Origin: Flavitalea plasmicola
GTDB taxonomy: Bacteria; Bacteroidota; Bacteroidia; Chitinophagales; Chitinophagaceae
Reading direction: 5' to 3'
Length of the DNA stretch: 64,000 bases
Assembly (NCBI RefSeq): GCF_030546645.1
Contig: NZ_JAUOTO010000005.1
Location: 124,001 to 188,000 of the forward strand
Below the pieces are notes generated by a model that ran no database searches, was not told the origin of the DNA, and was given only the letters and a program-made list of their open reading frames with translations. Shown one piece after another: positions 34,133 to 41,144 of this stretch. Position numbers and translations under genes: made by a program. Each line of letters opens with the position of its first letter. Positions within the stretch are counted from its first letter, which is position 1.

Positions 34133-34205
34133 AAGATGAAAATCGAGGTTGAGGGCTAAAAATACAATTTTGAAAAGGTCAGGCTGCCGGGGAGATGAAA
34201 ATAAA

Positions 34206-34256
34206 TTTGAGCAAGCAAATACTTGCATATATATTTGCAGGCACATACTTGCATAT
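34206..34256 (+). promoter_or_regulatory. Promoter and operator repeats of the ArsR-SRPBCC operon
   Basis: TTTG (34206-34209), a 20-base spacer and TATATTTG (34230-34237) match the Bacteroidota -33/-7 consensus exactly. The direct repeat ATACTTGCATAT occurs at 34219-34230 and again at 34245-34256, flanking the -7 box and reaching the start codon region. This placement suits a repressor that is the first gene of the operon (autoregulation). Confidence 0.75.
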
Positions 34257-34257
34257 C

Positions 34258-34599
34258 ATGAAAGCCAGACGCGATGTATTCCAGGCAATAGCCGACCCCA
34301 CCAGGAGAGAGATCATCAATATGATCGCTTCCCGGCCGCTTAATGTAAACGCCATTGCAGAAAAGTTCGATGTCAGCCGCCAGGCTGTATCGCTGCATAT
34401 CCAGATCCTGATTGATTGCGGCCTTGTAACTGTTAAGCAACAAGGCCGGGACAGGTTTTGCGAAGCAAGGTTAGATCAGCTGAGCGAAGTTTCGTTGTGG
34501 GTAGATCAATACAAGCAACATTGGGAGAATAAACTGGACAAGTTGGAAAAATATATAGAACAACTAAAAAAACAGAGAAATGAAAAACATGACAAATGA
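34258..34599 (+). CDS. ArsR-family winged-helix transcriptional regulator
   Basis: A 113-residue regulator started at the ATG at 34258 (MKARRDVFQAIADPTRREII), the universal opening of this subfamily; the frame is open from 34195 but the earlier ATG lies upstream of the promoter. The winged helix covers residues about 15-85 (NAIAEKFDVSRQAVSLHIQIL, LVTVKQQGRDRFCEA). No metal-binding cysteine pair is visible, so it is of the SdpR/AHSA1-associated kind. Its stop overlaps the SRPBCC gene by 20 bases. It probably represses its own operon through the repeats overlapping the promoter. Confidence 0.93.
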   Translation: MKARRDVFQAIADPTRREIINMIASRPLNVNAIAEKFDVSRQAVSLHIQILIDCGLVTVKQQGRDRFCEARLDQLSEVSLWVDQYKQHWENKLDKLEKYIEQLKKQRNEKHDK

Positions 34600-35047
34600 T
34601 ACCAAAGACAGGGAGATCTTTCTTTCGAGGACGCTGAACGCTCCGGTGGCATTGGTTTGGGAGGTATGGACACAGCCCGAACATATCGCTAACTGGTGGG
34701 GCCCTACCGGGTTTACCAACACCATTTCCACTATGGATATGCGTCCCGGGGGCGAATGGAACCTGGTAATGCACGGTCCGGACGGAAAGGACTATATCAA
34801 TAAAAGCATATTCAGGGAAGTAGCCTTGCACAAGAAGATCGTTTACGAACATGTCTCGTATCCAAGATTAGTTGCCACCATTACGTTCGAAGAGCAGGGC
34901 GACCAAACGGTTATCAACTGGCACATGCTTTTTGAATCCCGTGAACAATTTATCGAGGTGGCTAAGGCGCATAGGGTAGTGGAAGGACAAAAGCAGAATG
35001 TCGAAAAGCTGGAAGCTTACCTGGCTGGATTAATTACCAAACAATAA
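34580..35047 (+). CDS. SRPBCC/AHSA1-like domain protein
   Basis: A 155-residue START-like protein (AHSA1 family). The pattern is typical: ILxRTLNAPVALVWEVWTQPE at residues about 13-33, WWGPTGFTN, the MDMRPGGEWN turn, and the C-terminal helix with VVEGQKQNVEKLEAYL. It has a hydrophobic cavity for a small ligand and no catalytic motif. It starts 20 bases inside the end of the regulator gene, so translation is coupled. ArsR-SRPBCC pairs recur in the same genome (see 62823-64000), and the ligand of the regulator is probably sensed or removed together with this protein. Confidence 0.92.
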   Translation: MKNMTNDTKDREIFLSRTLNAPVALVWEVWTQPEHIANWWGPTGFTNTISTMDMRPGGEWNLVMHGPDGKDYINKSIFREVALHKKIVYEHVSYPRLVATITFEEQGDQTVINWHMLFESREQFIEVAKAHRVVEGQKQNVEKLEAYLAGLITKQ

Positions 35048-35059
35048 ATCTGAAAACAT

Positions 35060-36541
35060 ATGGAAAAGATCGTAGCAGCAGATGTCCGTTATCCTGATCT
35101 TGCGGGCAAACGGTTCAATAAGCGTTTTACAGGGAAACCTGAATACATCTATATGCCACAGTCTGCCGATGAGGTGGTGGATGCCGTACAGGAGGCAGTC
35201 AACAGTAAACGGAGGTTGGTGGTACGCAGCGGCGGCCATTGCCTGGAAGGTTTCGTTTCAGACCCTGCCGTACAGGTACTTGTAGATATGTCGCTTATGA
35301 CAAACATCTGCTATGATACTGAAAGATCGGCCTTCTCGGTCGAAGCTGGCGCTACGGTGGGTGAAATGTACCGGAGACTGTTCCTGGGTTGGGGAGTCGT
35401 GCTGCCGGCAGGCGAACATCCGGACATTGGCGTCGGCGGTCATATACTAGGCGGCGCTTTCGGTTTTCTTTGCAGGGAACACGGGTTGGCCGCAGACCAT
35501 CTTTATGGAATAGAGCTGGTGGCCGTGGATGCGTCCGGGAAGGCACATCGTACCATCGCCACCCGCGAAGCAAATGATCCTAACCGTGAGCTTTTGTGGG
35601 CCCATACCGGCGGTGGCGGCGGCAACTTCGGTATCGTAACCCGTTACTGGCTCAGGTCTCCGGGCGCTGCGGGGTCTGATCCGGCGCTCGCGCTGCCCAA
35701 AGCGCCGGCAACGATCACCACTTTTCGGGTTTCATGGGAATGGAAGGACATTACTGAAGCGATATTTTCCCGGTTGGTGCAAAACTTCGGTGAATGGGCA
35801 CTGCAGCATAGTGCGCCTGATTCCCCGTACAAACAGCTTTTTAGTTTGCTTTTCCTTAACCATCGTAATTTGAGTAAGTTGGAAATAAAGGGTGTTTCTA
35901 CAGCTGGTGCAAAAGCCAATGAGCTGATCATGGGTCATTTGAACGCAATAACAGCCGGCACGGATCTGATTTGTACACCACAGATCGAGGAAAGCCCCTG
36001 GCTGCGCTTTGCACTGAACCCATTTCCGGAATTGTTCCAACCCGGCTTTGATAACGTACAAGCGAAACTAAAGGATGCGTTCTTTCGACGGCCTTTTACA
36101 GACAGTCAGATCGCAACCATTTACAAATATCTGAATACGAGTGACCCTGTAGGGGGCGGCTTAGGTATGGCAACTTATGGCTGTCAGGTAAATAAAGTAG
36201 CGTCGGATGCGACTGCATCCGCTCAAAGGGATTGTATCCTCGATGTTGCCTGTAATACAGGATGGGGAAACCCTGAGGGGGAAATTGCCAGTCTGGCCTG
36301 GGTGCGGGAGTTTTATCAGGAGCTTTTTAAGACTTCAGGCGGTGTCCCTGTTCCCAATGAGCAGACTGCCGGCAGCATGATCAATCATCCTGATACCGAC
36401 TTTGCCGATCCGAAATGGAATAAGTCGGGCGTGCCTTGGCATAGCCTCTATTATAATGGCAATTATTCCCGTCTGCAGCAAGTTAAAAGCAAATGGGACC
36501 CTTTAAATATATTTTATCATGCCTTGTCTATCCGGCCATAG
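35060..36541 (+). CDS. FAD-binding oxidoreductase of the berberine-bridge-enzyme type
   Basis: A 493-residue flavoprotein. The FAD_binding_4 domain (residues about 25-200) has the RSGGHC motif, with H60 expected to bind FAD covalently. In bicovalent members a cysteine follows in the G-x-C-x-x-VG motif; here the segment is PAGEHPDIGVGGH, so the cysteine is replaced by H120 and only a monocovalent link is expected. The C-terminal BBE motif is present (NYSRLQQVKSKWDPLNIFYH). These enzymes oxidise sugars, alkaloids or aromatic alcohols using oxygen. There is no signal peptide. It follows the SRPBCC gene by 12 bases and precedes the MFS gene by 10, within one operon. Confidence 0.9.
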   Translation: MEKIVAADVRYPDLAGKRFNKRFTGKPEYIYMPQSADEVVDAVQEAVNSKRRLVVRSGGHCLEGFVSDPAVQVLVDMSLMTNICYDTERSAFSVEAGATVGEMYRRLFLGWGVVLPAGEHPDIGVGGHILGGAFGFLCREHGLAADHLYGIELVAVDASGKAHRTIATREANDPNRELLWAHTGGGGGNFGIVTRYWLRSPGAAGSDPALALPKAPATITTFRVSWEWKDITEAIFSRLVQNFGEWALQHSAPDSPYKQLFSLLFLNHRNLSKLEIKGVSTAGAKANELIMGHLNAITAGTDLICTPQIEESPWLRFALNPFPELFQPGFDNVQAKLKDAFFRRPFTDSQIATIYKYLNTSDPVGGGLGMATYGCQVNKVASDATASAQRDCILDVACNTGWGNPEGEIASLAWVREFYQELFKTSGGVPVPNEQTAGSMINHPDTDFADPKWNKSGVPWHSLYYNGNYSRLQQVKSKWDPLNIFYHALSIRP

Positions 36542-36551
36542 CTTTTAAAGC

Positions 36552-37733
36552 ATGAAGATCATTACTCGTACAGTCTGGATACTTTCCATGATAAGCCTGT
36601 TTACGGACATCGCCAGTGAAATGCTATACCCCATTATGCCTTTGTACCTGAAGAGTATTGGATTCTCCGTTTTACTTATTGGCATATTGGAAGGGGTTGC
36701 TGAAGCGACAGCGGGACTCAGTAAGGGCTATTTTGGCAGACTATCCGATCGTACGGGCAGACGTATGCCTTTTGTGCAATGGGGTTATGGACTAAGCGCG
36801 CTCTCAAAACCGCTGCTGGCCTTTTTGGTCACTCCTTTATGGGTGTTCTTTGCCCGCACTATTGACCGCCTGGGCAAGGGGCTGCGCACAGGGGCGAGGG
36901 ATGCGGTGCTGTCTGAAGAAGCTTCCCCTGCAACGAAGGGCAGGGTGTTTGGCTTCCATCGTTCAATGGATACATTGGGAGCAGTGATCGGCCCTGTGTT
37001 GGCATTGATCTATTTACAATGGCATCCACAGCATTATAAAGCATTGTTTGTTCTTGCGCTTGCTCCCGGTGTGTTGGCAGTGGGTTGTTCTTTCCTGCTA
37101 AAAGACAGATCCGAAAGCGTCAAGGCCCCTTCCGGAAAAACGCCGTTCTTTTCTTTCCTTCATTATTGGAGATCCAGCCCTGCGGCCTATAAAAGATTAG
37201 TCACCGGGTTATTAATTTTTGCGCTTTTCAACAGCTCTGATGTTTTCTTGCTCTTAAAAGCAAAGCAGGCAGGGTTAAACGATAGCCAGGTGATTGGGGT
37301 TTATATCTTTTACAACCTTGTTTATGCGGCATTTGCCTATCCTATGGGGATATTGGCTGACAAGATCGGATTGAAATTTGTATTTCTGTCAGGACTGCTC
37401 CTTTTTACGATCGTATACATTGGAATGGCTTTTTCACCCCCGGCGTACCTGTTTTATGTGCTGTTCTTCCTGTATGGGATGTATGCGGCAGCCACGGAAG
37501 GCGTAGCCAAAGCCTGGATCAGCAATATCACCCCGCATAAAGATACAGCTACGGCCATTGGTACCTATGCAGGATTCCAAAGCATCTGTAGTTTGCTGGC
37601 AAGTTCCATAGCAGGGGTAATTTGGTTCCAGTTTGGAGCAAGCATGACCTTTCTCTTGTCTGCCATAGTGACCTTCATGGTATGTATCTATTTCCTGGTT
37701 GTCAAACAATATAATTTCGGAGCAAGGCAATAA
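36552..37733 (+). CDS. MFS transporter
   Basis: A 393-residue major-facilitator protein with 12 predicted membrane segments. Motif A is seen after the second helix (GYFGRLSDRTGRR), and the second half repeats a related loop (ADKIGLKF). The N-terminus (ISLFTDIASEMLYPIMPLYL) is typical of YfmO/YhjX-like exporters of Bacteroidota and Gram-positives. It is probably an efflux pump for a small organic compound. Co-transcribed with the FAD oxidase and controlled by the ArsR regulator upstream: ArsR-SRPBCC-oxidase-exporter reads as one detoxification operon. Confidence 0.92.
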   Translation: MKIITRTVWILSMISLFTDIASEMLYPIMPLYLKSIGFSVLLIGILEGVAEATAGLSKGYFGRLSDRTGRRMPFVQWGYGLSALSKPLLAFLVTPLWVFFARTIDRLGKGLRTGARDAVLSEEASPATKGRVFGFHRSMDTLGAVIGPVLALIYLQWHPQHYKALFVLALAPGVLAVGCSFLLKDRSESVKAPSGKTPFFSFLHYWRSSPAAYKRLVTGLLIFALFNSSDVFLLLKAKQAGLNDSQVIGVYIFYNLVYAAFAYPMGILADKIGLKFVFLSGLLLFTIVYIGMAFSPPAYLFYVLFFLYGMYAAATEGVAKAWISNITPHKDTATAIGTYAGFQSICSLLASSIAGVIWFQFGASMTFLLSAIVTFMVCIYFLVVKQYNFGARQ

Positions 37734-37781
37734 TGTGCTATTTTAGAGATACTTCATCCATCATACCACAACCTATAAGCC

Positions 37782-38570
37782 ATGCAGATTGCAAAAGCCA
37801 TCTTAATCACCTGCCTTTTATGTAAAGTCTTTCCGGCTGGCGCACAAAACAGTACACTTTGGAAAAATAAAAAATGTGCTGTTGCGCTTACATACGATGA
37901 TGCACTGAATATTGATCTGGACAAGGTGATCCCGGCATTGGATTCAGTGGGATTCAAGGGTACTTTTTACCTGATTGGTTCCTCTGATGCTTTCACCAAA
38001 CGTATCCCTGAGTGGAGACGAGCGGCAGCCGAGGGGCACGAACTGGGCAATCACACGATGTTTCATCCCTGTTATGGAAAGCGACCGGGCCGTGAATGGG
38101 TAAAACCCGATTATGATCTGAATAGTTATACCATGCAGCGGATGACGGATGAGATAAAAATGAACAGCGCCTTGCTGGAAGCTACTGATGGCAAAACAAA
38201 AAGGACATTGGCCTGTCCCTGCGGTGATACAAAGATTGGGGATTCTTCCTACCTGTACCAGGTGAAAAATAATTTTGCAGCAGTAAGGGATGCTACACCA
38301 GATGCAAATGATGTAAATGGTTTTGGCAACGTGGTTATCCAATGGATGGGGCCGAACGGAAATTCCGGCGATCAGCTGATCGCAGCTGTAAAAAAAGCAA
38401 TGGAAAGCCATGCACTGCTGGTCTTTGTTTTCCATGGAGTGGGGGGAGACCATAACATCAATATATCTTCGGAAGCACACCGTGCCTTGTTGCAGTTCTT
38501 AAAACAAAACGAATCGCAGGTGTGGGTGGCGCCTTTTATTGAAATAGCTGAATATATAAAAAGAAGATAA
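37782..38570 (+). CDS. Polysaccharide deacetylase (CE4 family), exported
   Basis: A 262-residue protein with a signal peptide (MQIAKAILITCLLCKVFPAGAQ). The NodB homology domain has motif 1 as VALTYDDALN (usual TFDDG, here the second Asp pair kept), motif 2 as GHELGNHTMFHP (the H-x-x-x-H zinc pair), an ACPCGDTK loop around residue 145, and motif 5 as LLVFVFHGVGGDHN. It would remove N- or O-acetyl groups from peptidoglycan, chitin oligomers or another glycan in the envelope. It has no binding module and is transcribed alone, 48 bases after the MFS gene. Confidence 0.9.
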   Translation: MQIAKAILITCLLCKVFPAGAQNSTLWKNKKCAVALTYDDALNIDLDKVIPALDSVGFKGTFYLIGSSDAFTKRIPEWRRAAAEGHELGNHTMFHPCYGKRPGREWVKPDYDLNSYTMQRMTDEIKMNSALLEATDGKTKRTLACPCGDTKIGDSSYLYQVKNNFAAVRDATPDANDVNGFGNVVIQWMGPNGNSGDQLIAAVKKAMESHALLVFVFHGVGGDHNINISSEAHRALLQFLKQNESQVWVAPFIEIAEYIKRR

Positions 38571-38641
38571 ATCCTGCTTCAGGATTCTCTACAGGTTTAC
38601 CTGTATCAATTGCCCAAATTGGGAATGACATTCCAATCCTG
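38570..38641 (+). promoter_or_regulatory. Run of four perfect hairpins with a competing arm (terminator/attenuator-like)
   Basis: Four adjoining perfect inverted repeats follow the deacetylase stop: AATCCTG-CTT-CAGGATT (38570-38586), ACAGGT-TT-ACCTGT (38591-38604), CCCAA-A-TTGGG (38613-38623) and GGAAT-GAC-ATTCC (38622-38634). A second AATCCTG copy at 38635-38641 can replace the first as partner of CAGGATT, making a long-range alternative. No T-run directly follows, so it is not a classic terminator. The first hairpin overlaps the stop codon of the deacetylase. Confidence 0.5.
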
Positions 38642-38752
38642 AAACAATATTCCCAAAAAAAATCTTCATTATTGGCTGATAATCATAAGAATACAAACTG
38701 GCAACATTTTTAAGCCCTTTATTCCCAGAATAAAGAAATCCAGTGTATTCTT

Positions 38753-40996
38753 ATGAAACAATCCCTTATTTTTTCCTGTCTCCTGATGTTCACGATCGCT
38801 TCTTTCGCACAGAATACCGTAGCAAGCGGTAATTGGAGTGATCCCACCATCTGGTCCGGCGGAGCGACGCCGGCAGCAAGTGGAACGGTGAATGTAAACA
38901 ATCCCCTTACCCTGGACGCCAGTCTTTCTCCCACGGGCAAATGGACTTTTAACAGCAATGCCATCGATCAGCCAGGTGGAACAGCTTACACGTTCAACCC
39001 GAATGCGGGGGCCGATACGATTTCGATCGACTCCGCTATGACAGTCAGTTTTGAAGGAGGTACATCCGGAACGCCCAACCTGTTCAGCGGCGGCACCATC
39101 ACCGTATACGGCACCCTGATCCTTGGTTACACGCAGCTGAACAACAGCGGGAGTCTGAATGTGATCGTAGAGCCAGGCGGCATCCTCATCATCAATGGCG
39201 ACCTCATCAATAAGAACAACTCCGGCACCTTCGATATCAACGGAGCGCTGATCGTCAATGGGAATTTTACCAACCAGACGGGAAGCATCACTGTCGGGGG
39301 CAGCGGGACGATCAATACCACGGGCTCGCTTACCTCCAACGGGGGCTCTACGATCTTTGGCACAACTAATGATTGTAACACGGGTCCCTGCTCCGCCACT
39401 GCCCTGGCTTGTTCTTTTACCAATACGATCACTCCTGTCAGCAAGAATATTTGCAGCGGAAGCACGGCTGGTACGTTGACGTCCGTCAACTCCGCTACTT
39501 CGCCGACCTATCAGTGGCTGAGGAGCACCGACGATGTCACTTACGTCAATGCGTCGGGCGTCAGCACCAATTCCACTTATGTAACGCCCGCGTTGACGCA
39601 AACCACCTGGTACAAAGTGAAAGTGAAATCCACCAGTGGCTCCTGTACCAGTGTTTCCGCGGCCGTCAAGTTCACTGTCCTGCCGGGCGGCGGCTGGATA
39701 GGCGGCACCAGCAATGATTGGGGTACTGCCAGCAATTGGTGCAGCAATGTCGTTCCGGGCAGCACCACCGATGTTGTCATCACGAATGGGGCCGGCATCG
39801 CCAACATGCCTGCCGTCAATGCCGGGACAGCGGCCCTCTGCCGGGATCTCACCATCAGCAACACCTCTCCCGTCTCGTCGGTGACCATCGCTGCCAGCGG
39901 GACGGCATCCTTAAGCATCTTCGGTGACTTCACCAATAACGGGAAGTTTACGGACAATTCGACTGCCGCCACGGCCGGCGTCATCATGGCCGGAAGCGCT
40001 ACGCAGGACATTAAGGGCCTCACCTCTAATGTTTTTAACAACTTTACCGTCAACAATAGTTCCGGGGTGCATGTCAGCGCCAACAACCTGGCCGTGAGCA
40101 GCAATCTCGCCCTGACCTCGGGGCTGGTCAACCTGAATGGGTATGCGCTTACGCTTGGAACTTCCGCGTCCAGTACAGGGGCGTTATCCCGCTCGACCGG
40201 CAGCTGGCTTTACGGTGGCAGCATGCAGCGGTGGTTTCCCACTTCGGCAATTACCCTGGGTTCGACTGCCAGTCTTTTTCCCATGGGAGATGCCGCCAAC
40301 TACCGGCCCCTGTACCTCGGCAGTTCGGGCCTCACTTCTGCCGGGGGCACCATCAAGGTAAGCCATACCAGTATTTCGGGCGCCTCCACTGTATCGTTTT
40401 CGGATGCAGGGACTCCTATCCAGGTGAGATCGAACTCCTTTTGGACGGTTGCGACAGGCGGAGGGATCAGCAGCACCGGAACGCCGTTTGCCATCCGCAC
40501 CGAAGGCACGGGCATGGGACTGGTATGGTCAACTGCCGACCTCCGGCTGACACTGGCGGCAGCTGCAGCGCCGGGCGCCGCGGCAACCAATGCCGGGACT
40601 CCTGTCAATCCCCAGGTGAACAGGAGCACACTCTCCGTGGTCAACCTTTCCAATAATTTTTATTGGGGCTCTACCAACACCACGCAAACCACGCTGCCTG
40701 TGCTGGCGGCTCCATCCAACGGGCGACCGGCTGAAGAGCAGGGCCAGGGGCCGGGGTTCATCCTGTTCCCCAACCCCTCGGACGGAAGATCGATCACCAT
40801 CAGGAGTAATATTGCGTCAGATAAAGGATATGCCCTTACCATTTTCGATAACCTGGGGGTGGTGGTAGCCCGCAGTAATTCCGTTCAATCGGGGGCTACC
40901 ATTCATTTCGCTCCGGCACTTCCTCCGGGCGTCTATTATGCACGGTTGTCCTCCACCACTTCCCGGGCGGTGCAGCGTTTTGTTGTGTTAAGATGA
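38753..40996 (+). CDS. Large T9SS-sorted surface protein
   Basis: A 747-residue secreted protein with a signal peptide (MKQSLIFSCLLMFTIASFAQ). It is rich in Asn, Gly, Ser and Thr. The N-terminal third is a parallel beta-helix-like repeat region (TITVYGTLILGYTQLNNSGS…GGILIINGDLI), with a second similar stretch at about residues 330-480 (NDWGTASNWCSNVVPG, SIFGDFTNNGKFT). Between them is an Ig-like segment with paired cysteines (TPVSKNICSGSTAGTL). The C-terminus is a T9SS type A domain (GFILFPNPSDGRSITIRS, ending RFVVLR). It resembles large adhesins; no enzyme motif is visible. Confidence 0.85.
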   Translation: MKQSLIFSCLLMFTIASFAQNTVASGNWSDPTIWSGGATPAASGTVNVNNPLTLDASLSPTGKWTFNSNAIDQPGGTAYTFNPNAGADTISIDSAMTVSFEGGTSGTPNLFSGGTITVYGTLILGYTQLNNSGSLNVIVEPGGILIINGDLINKNNSGTFDINGALIVNGNFTNQTGSITVGGSGTINTTGSLTSNGGSTIFGTTNDCNTGPCSATALACSFTNTITPVSKNICSGSTAGTLTSVNSATSPTYQWLRSTDDVTYVNASGVSTNSTYVTPALTQTTWYKVKVKSTSGSCTSVSAAVKFTVLPGGGWIGGTSNDWGTASNWCSNVVPGSTTDVVITNGAGIANMPAVNAGTAALCRDLTISNTSPVSSVTIAASGTASLSIFGDFTNNGKFTDNSTAATAGVIMAGSATQDIKGLTSNVFNNFTVNNSSGVHVSANNLAVSSNLALTSGLVNLNGYALTLGTSASSTGALSRSTGSWLYGGSMQRWFPTSAITLGSTASLFPMGDAANYRPLYLGSSGLTSAGGTIKVSHTSISGASTVSFSDAGTPIQVRSNSFWTVATGGGISSTGTPFAIRTEGTGMGLVWSTADLRLTLAAAAAPGAAATNAGTPVNPQVNRSTLSVVNLSNNFYWGSTNTTQTTLPVLAAPSNGRPAEEQGQGPGFILFPNPSDGRSITIRSNIASDKGYALTIFDNLGVVVARSNSVQSGATIHFAPALPPGVYYARLSSTTSRAVQRFVVLR

Positions 40997-41144
40997 CATT
41001 AACGTCGGGGTTAAACGATAGCTAATTCCCGTCCCGGGGATTAAATTGTATAAAATATTTGCACGCTATGGCTAGCTTAAGTAATTTACTTCCTTAACCA
41101 CGGCAATCCCATACAATAACTATCGTTTTTCCTTAACCGCATTT

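Noticed and set aside
39127..40131. Long minus-strand frames within the T9SS protein gene
   Set aside because: Antisense frames of a Ser/Thr/Gly-rich, GC-biased gene; no motifs, and the sense protein is complete with signal peptide and sorting domain.
41030..41090. ATATTTG motif before the TlpA-like gene
   Set aside because: It lacks the two spacer bases of TAnnTTTG and has no -33 partner at the right distance, so no promoter is called.
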